Of a DNA stretch of 64,000 nt, positions 19,970 through 30,258 are shown in pieces. The position numbers were made by a program, and so were the translations under genes. Every line of letters begins with the position of its first letter. The first letter of the stretch is position 1. A model generated the notes under the pieces. That model was not told the DNA's origin. It did not search any database and saw only the letters and a program-made list of their open reading frames with translations. Source of the stretch: an uncultured Bacteroidales bacterium (lineage in GTDB: Bacteria; Bacteroidota; Bacteroidia; Bacteroidales; Bacteroidaceae); assembly GCA_947303715.1 (NCBI GenBank), contig CAMYYY010000007.1, forward strand, positions 1 through 64,000, written 5' to 3'.

Positions 19970-21832
19970 TCAGTCAGTGGTCATCATAAGGGAGATGAAG
20001 CTGAGGGGAGGGAGACTGACGCTGAGCGTGCCGTTCGTCACGCTCACGGTGGACTCAGTCATCGAAGCACCGGCATTGGTGACAAAGACGCGGGCCTTGC
20101 TGATCTTCGCCGGAAGGCCATCGACAACGGCGTTGCACGCGGCTCCGTTGTTGACCATGTGGACGCAGTACTCACCTCTGGCGACATCCGCGAAAGCAGC
20201 GCAGTTGAGCGTCTGTTTGCTACCCGTAACAGGCAGGGCGAAGCTGTTTTCGGGCGTAGCAGCCAGTTGTTTGATATTCCAAAAGCGTTGCGTCGGCGTT
20301 AGTACGCCCTGCGAGCCAAACACCCCACCGCCCTTCAGCAGGGAATAGTCGGCTGTCAGCTGCCACTGGAGGATGGAAAGAGGCTGGCAGATGGCGAGCA
20401 TACGGACGTAGAGGTTTATTTCATAGAGTGCGAAGGTCGATTCGCCGAAAATCTGCGGATAGCGCCATGCAGCGGCATCGGTGCTTCCTTCACCAACCAG
20501 CAACGGCACGCCCAGGGTCCGCGCAGCATCGGCCCATGTGTATAATTTCTCATCGTTGCATCCACGCCATGAGTGGAACGACACTGCCCCGATGTAGGGC
20601 CATGCCTCACGGTCGTTCAAGGCGGGGAGGATGAATGCCGTAGGGTTGGCATCGGAGGTATCGCCCAACAGCATTTTCGTAGCCAGCCCACGTTCCACAA
20701 GTGCACGGCCCATGGCTTTGATGAAGGCGGCATGCTCGTCAGCGGTATGCAGCACATCGATGCCGATGTCCGACTCGTTGAACGAGAACATAGCAGCCTC
20801 CACGCCATAGTGGATTTTCAGATAGAGCAGATAGTCGATGAGCGAGGCTATGATTTGCTGTTCTTTTCCGGTGTCGAGCCTCAATGCCGCCACACCGCCA
20901 CTCCGGCGATGGGAGTTCCTATCAAGCGCCCACTGCGGTGGAAACCAGCAACTGACGATAACGGGCATACCCTTTGCGGCCAGCCGTCTGGCCATCTCCA
21001 TGCTCTCGCGGACATGGCGGGGCAGCCCGTCGGGCGGGGTCTCCATGAATGAGGCATTGACGTCAGGCTGCCAGTCGCGCCATGGCATTTCCACTCGTCC
21101 GTAAGCCACACGCATGTTGTCAAGGCAGTAGTCGATAACGGCGGGGTCGGTACTCGGATTCTGCAACCGGAAGTTTCCTCCCATACCTACGAACAGACGT
21201 CCAGGCTGAGTGGCATCGACATGAACGGCAGCGGGGCTGTGGTCGATGCGCCCCGAGACAGACCATTCCATGTCCAACGTCTGTGTTTCCCCCTTTCTGA
21301 GTACATCCATCACAGGCACGGCAATCCGTATCTCGCCCGAGGTCCGTGTGACGACGGTCTTGACGGGACGTGACAGCTTCAACTGGATGTCCCTGACCAC
21401 ACCCTCTCTGTCGGCCAGGCGGACGGATACCTGCCGCCGTCCAGCCTTGATTTTTGCATCGGCATAGCGTACGGCGTCGAGATGAAGACAAAGCCCGGCC
21501 GGAAGGCTACGGGTAGTATCGCTGGCAAGTTCCAGATGGAGAAGACAGCGTCCACGCTCCACATCGGTCACCTGCTGAACAAAAGACACCCTGTCGATGA
21601 CGGTGCGCACTATCTGCGTATCGCCCTGACGCTCATAGTGGGTAGTGTAGCTTTCTTTTCCCGAGTGGCTGTCGCCCACCATGAGCGACGTCTCAAAATC
21701 AATGAGCTCCCCATCGATGCGAATACCCGTAAGATTTCCCCATGCCATCACTTCCGTCTGATTGGCAAACGGCTGAGCGGCCAAGGTGTTGATGGCCGTT
21801 CCGACCAGCAGAAACAAGAATAACCTTTTCAT
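19970..21832 (-). CDS. Secreted clan GH-A glycoside hydrolase, GH30-like
   Basis: Signal peptide; MFSFNESDIG (NE) and PLLVGEGSTD fit acid/base and nucleophile positions. Confidence 0.6.
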   Translation of the reverse strand: MKRLFLFLLVGTAINTLAAQPFANQTEVMAWGNLTGIRIDGELIDFETSLMVGDSHSGKESYTTHYERQGDTQIVRTVIDRVSFVQQVTDVERGRCLLHLELASDTTRSLPAGLCLHLDAVRYADAKIKAGRRQVSVRLADREGVVRDIQLKLSRPVKTVVTRTSGEIRIAVPVMDVLRKGETQTLDMEWSVSGRIDHSPAAVHVDATQPGRLFVGMGGNFRLQNPSTDPAVIDYCLDNMRVAYGRVEMPWRDWQPDVNASFMETPPDGLPRHVRESMEMARRLAAKGMPVIVSCWFPPQWALDRNSHRRSGGVAALRLDTGKEQQIIASLIDYLLYLKIHYGVEAAMFSFNESDIGIDVLHTADEHAAFIKAMGRALVERGLATKMLLGDTSDANPTAFILPALNDREAWPYIGAVSFHSWRGCNDEKLYTWADAARTLGVPLLVGEGSTDAAAWRYPQIFGESTFALYEINLYVRMLAICQPLSILQWQLTADYSLLKGGGVFGSQGVLTPTQRFWNIKQLAATPENSFALPVTGSKQTLNCAAFADVARGEYCVHMVNNGAACNAVVDGLPAKISKARVFVTNAGASMTESTVSVTNGTLSVSLPPLSFISLMMTTD

Positions 21833-21854
21833 AATCGATTATTGGGGGGGGTAT

Positions 21855-22951
21855 TTACTTGAACAAACGGAGTGCGAAATCACGAAGGTCGTAGTGCCAA
21901 ACGTGCCAGCTATGTCCGCCACGAGTCTCGCTGTACTCATACTTTATGCCTGCATCGTCGAAGCACTTCAGGGTTTTCTGACAGTTCTCCCAGGCGAAAT
22001 CCTCGCGTCCGCCCATTGTGAAGCGCAGCAGACGGACGTTCTTTTTCAGCTTAGGAGCGATTTTCCTGAGCTGCTCCGTCTGTCCTTTCAAAGCAGCTTC
22101 GTCACTACCAAACCAACCGGAGCTCATCACATTGATGTATCCGAAGCGTTCGGGATAGCGAATGAAAGTGTTGAGTGTCTCTAACCCTCCCATCGACAAT
22201 CCGCCAAGGCCGTGTTTGCCGCACCGCTCTTGATGCGGTACTGCCACGCAATGCGCGGCATGATGTCGTTCACCAGCTCATCAACGAAGAGATTCGTATC
22301 CATTCCGCCATGAGGCATCACCACTATCATGGGCTTTATCTTGCCCTCGGCATAGAGGTTGTCCAAAATGTCGGCAGCACATCCTATCCCTGTCCAAGAA
22401 GCATCGTTATCGCCACCACCATGAATAAGGTAAAGCACTGGCAACGGCTTCCATGCCGCATTGCCTGCCGGAGTCCAGACGTGCATGCTACGGGTCTGCC
22501 CCGTGGTTGTGGAATGGTAGCTGATTTGCTGGATGGGACCATGGGGCACGTCGTGTCTTTCCCAGAAGATGTCCTCGCCATTGGTGATACGAGCCACTGG
22601 GAGTATCTCGTTATAGAGCGGCCAACGGGGGTCGATGACCTTGACACCATCCACGACGAAGTGGTAACGATAAGCATCAGTGTTGACTTTTGGGACACGG
22701 GCTGTCCAGATGCCGTCATCACCTTTCGTGAACACGGCGTTCAGCCCCGAAAAGTCTCCCGCAAGGGATACGGCCTGTGCCTGCGGGGCATAGATGCGGA
22801 ACGACACCGAGCCGTCAGCATTGGACACGATAGAGCGTAGCGTGTCGGCAGGGTTAATTGTACGCATTCTGCGCTGGGCGGTTGCCGTGACGCTCACCAT
22901 TGCTGCACAAAGCAGCAAGAAAACAAAATTACTTGTTTTCATTGGAATCAA
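21855..22951 (-). pseudogene. Esterase (CE1-like with N-terminal CBM48-like domain), split by a single frameshift
   Basis: ORF 22181-22951 ends …NTALA then leaves frame; ORF 21855-22247 continues GLSMGGLETLNTF…GGHSWHVW. Confidence 0.8.
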
Positions 22952-22961
22952 TTCTTTACGA

Positions 22962-25187
22962 TTATATACCTTTATACATGGGTCTGATGTTCAGCGCCGG
23001 GAGTGGGCTTGTGGCTTTGGTGCGGCCGAGAGGAATGATGCGCAGGTTGTCGAAATAGGGCGTGCTGACGCGGGTATTTTGTCCCGGTGTCCAAAGCATC
23101 TGCTGCGAAGCATCGGCGGGAACCTCCCTGTCCTTCTCCACGAAGGGAGCCATCAGCCCCGCCATGCCCTTGGGGTACTGGGCAGAGGTGGCGTGGACGA
23201 CCTCTTTGCCATCCACGAGGCCGATGATGTTGTCCCCCAGGAAGCGCAACGTCAGCGTATGCCACCCGCAGGGAACGATGCCCTCGACGGCAGCCGTGGC
23301 CAGCGTCTGCTCGCCGCCCCGCTCATAATCCTTGCGGGAACGGATGATAGCCTGCTGCTCGGCGTCGCCGATGAGCTCACGTTTGTCCAGCTTGCCGCGG
23401 CTGATAACGAGGCTCACACGGCCGTGGTCGTCGAGTTTCAGGTAGTAGCCCTTCGCCCAGACGCCGTATCCCGAACCTACATCGCAGATGCGTCCCATGA
23501 CGGCAGCCTCGTCACCAGGAGTGAGCCAGACGTCGGCGCTCACTTCATAATCCGTCCATGCCGAGTCGCCGAGGATGGTGTAGTGATGCCATTCAGGTGC
23601 CCAGCTGAGGGTGTGGTCGCCCACCACCTGACGGATGCACTGCCCACGTCCGTCAGGGCGCTCGGTAAGTTCGAAGCAGCCGATGATGTCTGCGGTGTAG
23701 TGTGGCAGATAGCCCCACTCGGCAGGATGGGTATAGCCGTCGAAACTGTCCTCGTAGGGGATGGGAAACGGTGCAGCCGCGGGGATATCGTCGAACGAGC
23801 CCTTCTGCTGCCCCGTCGTGGTGGAAAGGGAATAGACGGCACCCGGCTCAAGGGTGATGGTGAACGCGCCGCCGCGGAGGCTGATGTCGTCGAGACGGAC
23901 GAACTGCTCCTCAGCGGTGCTCCGCCAAAGGCAGAGTTTACCGTTTTTCAACCCCTTCTTACCTTCGTTCCTAATCCCCTTTGCGCTGACCTTCATGGTC
24001 ACCGTCTGCGGAGCCTTGGCATCCTTGGTTTCGACGATGATGCTGTAGTCGCCTGTCGTGGGGTCACAAAGGGTGGCCATCGAACCACCGCCGTCTAGCA
24101 GCAGGCAGCCGTCATCGACATACTGCCACCCCAGCCTTGTGAATTGCCCGTAATGGGCATAGCCCCACAGCGCCTCGCGCACTGCGTAGTGTCCGCTCCA
24201 AGGCTCGCGCGCCACTATCATGGAAGGGTCAACGCCGTATGGCTCCAGCGGATAGACACCGGCGATGTCGTACCAGTTCACCACCTTCGTGGCACCGCTA
24301 ACGATGTAGTTTTCGTTGAAGCACTTGACGATGGTGATCAGGCAATCGAATCCCGGACGATAGATATGCTCCTCACTGTTCCACAGCGTCTTTCCGAGCT
24401 TTTGGATTTGGGCATGCTGTTCGGCGGTGACAGGGATTTCGCTGAAAGTGTGGGCGCTGACGATGTCGATGGCGGCAGCAAGGCTGGAGTCGCGCATCAT
24501 CTCACCGAGGAAGTCCAGCTTCTGACGGCCCCAGTTGTCGAAGGCGTGGAGACGTACGGCCTCAAAGCCGTTCTCATCCATCGTGCGGCGCAGAGCCTTG
24601 GCGAAGTCGTAGCTGTAACCCTTCTCGTTGTGGCAGCCGAGGGCATCGAGTTCCATCCCATGGACGTGGCGCAGCGCCTGGAGCCACATGACGTAGTAGT
24701 CAGCCATATCCTGCGACCAGATATTTTCCACCCATGCCGGTGCGCTCCATCCAGTAGCATCGAGAGTGATCTGTGGGTTGCGGGCCACGGCCTCGCGGAG
24801 CACCCACCATGTGTAGCCGCGCCATGGGTTGAAGTCGCCGCGCCAATGGCTATGGCTGGGCATGGAGCCCTGCGTGCTGTTGCCGTCGCCGGGGATTTCA
24901 GCCAGCATCGTGCTCACCGATGCGCCCCACATTGGGCGGAACACCATGTCCATGATCTGCGAGCGCTGCGGCTCGGGGTAGTCCTTGAGCAACACTGCTG
25001 TAGCGCCGCCGCCGTTGACGGCACCGATGCCATCGAAAGTTTTCACAGCGCTTGCTACACTGATGTGCACGGTCTGCACGGGAGGTTTGTCAGCTGCCTC
25101 CGTCGGGGCGGCAGAGAGGACGGCCACTGCTATCGCCCAGCCTAAGAGCCAGGCATGGCCTTTTCCATAATGTCTATTTGACTTCAT
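22962..25187 (-). CDS. GH59-like (galactocerebrosidase-type) glycoside hydrolase
   Basis: FDGIGAVNGGGATAVLLKDYPEPQRSQIMDMVFRPMWGAS resembles the GALC N-terminal region; C-terminal lectin-like region. Confidence 0.8.
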   Translation of the reverse strand: MKSNRHYGKGHAWLLGWAIAVAVLSAAPTEAADKPPVQTVHISVASAVKTFDGIGAVNGGGATAVLLKDYPEPQRSQIMDMVFRPMWGASVSTMLAEIPGDGNSTQGSMPSHSHWRGDFNPWRGYTWWVLREAVARNPQITLDATGWSAPAWVENIWSQDMADYYVMWLQALRHVHGMELDALGCHNEKGYSYDFAKALRRTMDENGFEAVRLHAFDNWGRQKLDFLGEMMRDSSLAAAIDIVSAHTFSEIPVTAEQHAQIQKLGKTLWNSEEHIYRPGFDCLITIVKCFNENYIVSGATKVVNWYDIAGVYPLEPYGVDPSMIVAREPWSGHYAVREALWGYAHYGQFTRLGWQYVDDGCLLLDGGGSMATLCDPTTGDYSIIVETKDAKAPQTVTMKVSAKGIRNEGKKGLKNGKLCLWRSTAEEQFVRLDDISLRGGAFTITLEPGAVYSLSTTTGQQKGSFDDIPAAAPFPIPYEDSFDGYTHPAEWGYLPHYTADIIGCFELTERPDGRGQCIRQVVGDHTLSWAPEWHHYTILGDSAWTDYEVSADVWLTPGDEAAVMGRICDVGSGYGVWAKGYYLKLDDHGRVSLVISRGKLDKRELIGDAEQQAIIRSRKDYERGGEQTLATAAVEGIVPCGWHTLTLRFLGDNIIGLVDGKEVVHATSAQYPKGMAGLMAPFVEKDREVPADASQQMLWTPGQNTRVSTPYFDNLRIIPLGRTKATSPLPALNIRPMYKGI

Positions 25188-25273
25188 ACTAACTTATAAT
25201 TAGGAATTCCGTTTTTTTCAGCGGCGAAGATACAAAATTTTTAAGGATTTCACTAACCAATAATCACAAAAAC

Positions 25274-26515
25274 CTATTTCACTGGTGTCAGGCGGTAGAG
25301 CAGCACATCCCTTCCAGGCACTGTCACTTTCAGCGGCTTTTTCGTGGTAATGGGGCGGGCTTTCTTCTTTGATGGTTTCTCCCAAAGATTGCTCAGCGAA
25401 TAGGTTACCCTGTCGAACGCCGTTGAGAGCCCCGAGACCTCTTCATCGGTAAAACAGAGTGTCTGCCAATCTATGGTCTGACTGATGGGCGCCTCACCGC
25501 GATTGAACAGGCAGAATGCCCAATCACCACCGGCAAGAGGCTTAAACCAATATTGAAGTCCATCTACTTCCTTCAGACGCAGTCCCTGCACACCCAGCGT
25601 ATCCTGATCGATGGCAATGACATCGCGGTTGAGGATGATTTCACGCGTCTCCTGCGTCATGTTCGTGATGTCGTTGCCCAAGATAAGTGGCGCTGCCATC
25701 ATGCACCAGAGGGTGAAGTGGGCACGGTCCTCATTCACCGTCATGCCATTGCCCACCTCCAGCATGTCGGGGTCGTTCCAATGTCCGGGACCCGCATATT
25801 TCCGCAGCCCAACGTTCTGCTCCAGGATGGTCATCACACTGTTTTCCCACGAGCGTCGTCCCTTGCCGTCGAAGATGGCGCTGATGTCGCCTGTGGTACG
25901 CCACGAATGCCCCACTTCGGCAGCCCACGTCCACGGCTTACTCTGTCCCCATTCGCACATGCTGAAAAGGATGGGCCGTCCCGCAGCTCTCAGCGCATCG
26001 CGCATCAGCGGGTAAGCACCCCGCGGATTGATGTCTTCCGTCTCGCACCAGTCGTACTTCAGATAATCCACCTCCCAACGGGCATACTGCAGGGCATCTT
26101 GATATTCGTGACCAAACGAACCAGGAAAACCGCCACACGTCTTGCGCCCGGCATCGGAGTAGATGCCAAATTTCAGTCCTTTCGAGTGCACATAGTCCGA
26201 CACAGCCTTCAGGCCCGAGGGGAATTTCTCCCTGTTCTCGGTGATGAAGCCATCGGCATCGCGGTTTCCGTGCCAGCAGTCGTCCATGTTTAGATAGATG
26301 TAGCCTGCGTCCAGCAGTCCCTCGCTCACCATGGCATCAGCCGTTTCGCGGATAAGCTTCTCGTTGATGCGCCCGGCAAATTTATTCCAAGTGTTCCATC
26401 CCATTTGGGGGGTTCGTGCCAGCCCTTCCCATTTCTGCGCCTTCGCAGAGAGAGGGGCAAGTGTCAGCGTAGCTGCAAACGTCAGCAACGCCAGATGATG
26501 GGTTGTCTTTTTCAT
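25274..26515 (-). CDS. GH27 alpha-galactosidase
   Basis: TPQMGWNTWNKFAGRI…GYIYLNMDDCW; YLKYDWC; GPGHWNDPDMLEVGN. Confidence 0.94.
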   Translation of the reverse strand: MKKTTHHLALLTFAATLTLAPLSAKAQKWEGLARTPQMGWNTWNKFAGRINEKLIRETADAMVSEGLLDAGYIYLNMDDCWHGNRDADGFITENREKFPSGLKAVSDYVHSKGLKFGIYSDAGRKTCGGFPGSFGHEYQDALQYARWEVDYLKYDWCETEDINPRGAYPLMRDALRAAGRPILFSMCEWGQSKPWTWAAEVGHSWRTTGDISAIFDGKGRRSWENSVMTILEQNVGLRKYAGPGHWNDPDMLEVGNGMTVNEDRAHFTLWCMMAAPLILGNDITNMTQETREIILNRDVIAIDQDTLGVQGLRLKEVDGLQYWFKPLAGGDWAFCLFNRGEAPISQTIDWQTLCFTDEEVSGLSTAFDRVTYSLSNLWEKPSKKKARPITTKKPLKVTVPGRDVLLYRLTPVK

Positions 26516-26557
26516 CTTTTTTTGAAGTAATGGATATTTAATATGACTATTTTGGAC

Positions 26558-27667
26558 TTAGATATCTCCTAGAAAAAGCACACGCTGTGAAGCTTGCATC
26601 TTTTGCAGCATCTGATTATGGCCTTCACGCCCCCAAGCACGGCGATGCCCCCGCACGGGTGCATGACGCCATGTGAGGAGGTACGAGCAGGGAACCTCCG
26701 CCAATATGTCCAACAACCCGTCCGTCAGCGGCCCGCATTCGCTCAAGGCAAAAGGTTTTTTATGCTCCTCAGCCAGACGGCTCACAAAACGCACCGCTGC
26801 CCCGCAGTCGCGGACGAAATCGTTGCCCTGCCCATACCAGTCGAGGCTGAGCATATCCACATACTCATCGCCAGGATAGCCACGCAGGTACTCTTCGGGC
26901 GAATAGACCTTGTCCGTATTATAGGCAAAGAGAATCTGATGGCATCCGCGGCTACGCAGGTAATCGACAGTGAAACGCCACAGCGAGGCATACTCCTCGT
27001 CGGTACAGCGCCCACGTCCCCACCAGAAGAAGGAGCCTGAATGCTCGTGATAGGGACGGAAGATGAAGGGAATAAGCTGTCCATCCCCATCGCGGATGGA
27101 GAGGAAGAACCGCGCCAGCCGCTCGAGCCATGAAACGAACATGGCATGGTCTGCCCCGTCTGGCAGCACTGAGCGTACTGCATTCACTCCCTCGGCCGAC
27201 AGCAGCTGAACGTCCCAAGCCGAACCTGCACCGTTAGGCTGTTTTATCCCAGGCCACTGTGACGTAATGGGGTTGATGGCATGCCACGACACAGTGACAA
27301 TTCCACCCTGCGTATTCCACCACTTCCAGCGGTCGGCAATATCGGCAAAAGCCACAGAGTCGAGACTCAATTTGTAGCCCAGCTCTAGTTCACCCAACTC
27401 AAAGCCTGCGATAGCGGGATAATCGCCCGCAGCCTCACGTGTGTCAGAACGCTCGGGCTCACCCCACCATTCATAGCCATAGAGCAGGTCGTCCTGATGG
27501 CCATACATCACACCGCTCTGCTGCAAGGTCTGTAACTTCTTCAATAGCGCCACGGCCTCGGGGGTCGCCTCTTTATCTGCCGGGCGCCACTCCTGAGCTA
27601 AGGCATTTGCCACCGTCGCGAAGAGGCATATGGCGGAAATCATCAGTTTTTTCTTGTTAACTATCAT
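26558..27667 (-). CDS. GH26 beta-mannanase-like
   Basis: GVMYGHQDDLLYGYEWW; FIFRPYHEHSGSFFWWG; PFALSECGP. Confidence 0.92.
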   Translation of the reverse strand: MIVNKKKLMISAICLFATVANALAQEWRPADKEATPEAVALLKKLQTLQQSGVMYGHQDDLLYGYEWWGEPERSDTREAAGDYPAIAGFELGELELGYKLSLDSVAFADIADRWKWWNTQGGIVTVSWHAINPITSQWPGIKQPNGAGSAWDVQLLSAEGVNAVRSVLPDGADHAMFVSWLERLARFFLSIRDGDGQLIPFIFRPYHEHSGSFFWWGRGRCTDEEYASLWRFTVDYLRSRGCHQILFAYNTDKVYSPEEYLRGYPGDEYVDMLSLDWYGQGNDFVRDCGAAVRFVSRLAEEHKKPFALSECGPLTDGLLDILAEVPCSYLLTWRHAPVRGHRRAWGREGHNQMLQKMQASQRVLFLGDI

Positions 27668-27675
27668 GATATACC

Positions 27676-28998
27676 TTATTTTAAATAGTTTTCTATAAAT
27701 GCCAGACGAGGGCGATAATATTTTTCATCCCACACTTTTCGCCATTCTCCCGCAGGCCAGGCGTGGGTTCGGAAGGGTACACAATTGATAGTCTTCTTGC
27801 CGCTTGCGCCATTGAGCGAAGCCCAGACAGAGGACGGCGGGCAGGTGGTGTCGATAAGTCCCATCTCACAATAAATCTCAGCCTTCGAGTGGCGGATCAG
27901 TAAGGCGCCGTCGTAGTAAGGCAGAGTGGTATCGAGCTGGGCGGGATTGACATTCGGATGACCCTCAATAGGTTGCGGCCATCCGCTGCGACGGCCCACA
28001 CGTGCACCGCCCAAATCCTGCATGGCAGGCACATTGAGTACAATGGCCGACACACGCGGATCCAGCCCTGCGGCTGCCACAGCCTGACCGCCGCCCTGAC
28101 TCTCACCAATAACGAGGATACGCTTGCCGTCCCATTCAGGCTGGCGGGTCATAAACTCGATGGCACGCAGCAATCGCAAGTACATGCCACGGAAATAATA
28201 CGTCTCGCGGTCGGCAGCATTGTGGTCGTAATAGTTGCGCAGCAAGCCCTCTTCAAGCATATGGTAATAATCTTCGCTCTGCCCATTAAGCATCCCATGA
28301 GCGTTGATGTCAAGGCTGAGGGAACCGTTCCCCAAAGCGGCATTGCCCACACATTCTTCTACCGAGCACTCGCACCAATTACCGCTGACGCCCGCCGCTC
28401 GGCAGAGGATGATGATGGGTAATGACTTCTTTCTAGTCCATGCAGGCTTAGCCAAGTATGCCCGCACCGGAGCTGGACCAAGGCAGTTGATTTCTACATC
28501 CTGACAGGTGTATTTTCCTTGATATCGACCTGGCACCTCCAATGAAGTCGTCCTCACCTGCATAGGCAGAGCCTTCAGCTGTTTTTTCAGATTATCCCAA
28601 TAAGACATTAGGTCGGCAGGCTCCTCATAACCAGCACGGAAACCTTCGGGAGCCACCACATAGCCGATACTTACAGGACGGCCACGACTATCCCCCAACT
28701 CCACGCTCACGGCACAGGTGCTGTCCAACGTCTGCTCCAGAACTGTGAATTCCGCGGAAGCGGGCAAGATGCGAAACTCACGGCCAGCGCTATTATTATA
28801 GGATACACGCACGATGAGCGAATCTTTGGGCACCGTATCGGCACGGCAGGAAACCACGGCGCGCTCACCCTTCTGGTAAATGCCGCTTTCCTTGTCGATA
28901 CTGAGACGGTATCCGCCTGTACGGTACTGTGGAATAATCTGACCTTGGGCAGAAACCACCAGCACGGTCAGCAGAATGAGGAAGAGGAAACGTTTCAA
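27676..28998 (-). CDS. Acetyl xylan esterase family protein (CE7/AXE1-like)
   Basis: RILVIGESQGGGQAVAAAGLDPRVSAIV; LIDTTCPPSSVWASLN. Confidence 0.85.
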   Translation of the reverse strand: MKRFLFLILLTVLVVSAQGQIIPQYRTGGYRLSIDKESGIYQKGERAVVSCRADTVPKDSLIVRVSYNNSAGREFRILPASAEFTVLEQTLDSTCAVSVELGDSRGRPVSIGYVVAPEGFRAGYEEPADLMSYWDNLKKQLKALPMQVRTTSLEVPGRYQGKYTCQDVEINCLGPAPVRAYLAKPAWTRKKSLPIIILCRAAGVSGNWCECSVEECVGNAALGNGSLSLDINAHGMLNGQSEDYYHMLEEGLLRNYYDHNAADRETYYFRGMYLRLLRAIEFMTRQPEWDGKRILVIGESQGGGQAVAAAGLDPRVSAIVLNVPAMQDLGGARVGRRSGWPQPIEGHPNVNPAQLDTTLPYYDGALLIRHSKAEIYCEMGLIDTTCPPSSVWASLNGASGKKTINCVPFRTHAWPAGEWRKVWDEKYYRPRLAFIENYLK

Positions 28999-29031
28999 AA
29001 CTAAATTATATTTTTACTTAGACACACAATT

Positions 29032-30189
29032 TCATCTGAAGTTGGGCAGTTCGTCGCGGGTAATGACGCAGTCCTGCAGTAGGGCATCCTTCCAGTAGTC
29101 GATGTTGGCATTGTTATGGTCGGTACTATTGAAGTCCGCGCTGCCAGGCTGGGAGGTGCGGGCATTATCCCACCAGGGGATGAGGAAGCTCCAGTACTGT
29201 CCGTCAGCCCAAAAGGCCGACACTTTGGGGATATTGCCAAATTCGCTGATGGCATAGAGTTTGCCAGGGAAATGCTCCCGGAAAAAGTTGTACCACCCGC
29301 GCATGCTGGCAAGTGACTGGTTGTAGAAATCGAATGCTACAACATCAACATACTCGTCACCCGGATACCAGCTCATGGAATCGCCAGAGTTATAGACCCA
29401 GATGAGATTGGTGAGGCCGTGGTAATTCACCAAGCGGTCGTACATCACCTGCCAGAGCTCCACGAAGGCCTCGGGGCCGTCGATGCCCCACCAGAACCAA
29501 GCCTTATGCCAGCTAGTTCCAGGATATTCGTCGCTCCAATTGCCTTGTGCCTCGTGGAGGGGACGCCAAAGGATGGGAATGCGTGCATCGCGGAGCGGTT
29601 TCATCCAAGTGGCCACTTGGTCGATGCGGCGAATCATGGTACGGTAGTCGGCCGACGTGGGGTCGAAGATGGCCGAGGGACGGAAGGAGGTCTCGCCGTC
29701 AGCCGTGCCCGGGGTACAGGTATAGGAGGTGCCATCGTTGGTGGGCATATTCCAGTGCCACAGGGCAGCCATGATGCCACGTTTGTTTGTCCAATTCTTC
29801 CAAACGCTCTGGTTGGCATAGTCTATCCAACCGCCCGATGACGAGTAGATGTCGTGGATGTAGTCGATGCAGTTGATGGCGGGGTACTTGCCCGTGTGTT
29901 TATATACCCAGTCGGCCTCGTAGGTATTATAGTTAACGCTGGCATGAACACCTGAGAGTATCCGTTGCCCCACGCCCTCCTCCAGCCAGGCAAGCAGGCG
30001 GCGAGCCTCCACCGAACGGTTTCCCCACTTGGGAATGTCCTCGAAGGTGATGCTGTCGATGCCCGCCACAGGGTAGTTGATGACCCGCCCGTCGGCAAGG
30101 TGTATCTTCATCGTATTCGGCTGGGCAACTACCCCTATAAACGGAAGTAACAGCAAAGCTATCCACCAGATTATAAAAAACTTCTTCAT
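29032..30189 (-). CDS. GH26 beta-mannanase-like
   Basis: ILSGVHASVNYNTYEADW; PILWRPLHEAQGNWS; YAISEFGNIPK. Confidence 0.92.
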   Translation of the reverse strand: MKKFFIIWWIALLLLPFIGVVAQPNTMKIHLADGRVINYPVAGIDSITFEDIPKWGNRSVEARRLLAWLEEGVGQRILSGVHASVNYNTYEADWVYKHTGKYPAINCIDYIHDIYSSSGGWIDYANQSVWKNWTNKRGIMAALWHWNMPTNDGTSYTCTPGTADGETSFRPSAIFDPTSADYRTMIRRIDQVATWMKPLRDARIPILWRPLHEAQGNWSDEYPGTSWHKAWFWWGIDGPEAFVELWQVMYDRLVNYHGLTNLIWVYNSGDSMSWYPGDEYVDVVAFDFYNQSLASMRGWYNFFREHFPGKLYAISEFGNIPKVSAFWADGQYWSFLIPWWDNARTSQPGSADFNSTDHNNANIDYWKDALLQDCVITRDELPNFR

Positions 30190-30258
30190 GAGTTACGTTT
30201 TGGTCGGGAAGTCCATAGACTCCTGGCCACAGACCTCCCGACCATTTCATATCCGGTT

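Noticed and set aside
22962-24098. Long + strand ORFs (22794-24098, 24144-25145) opposite the GH59-like gene
   Set aside because: Antisense to a well-supported glycoside hydrolase; no domain signal.
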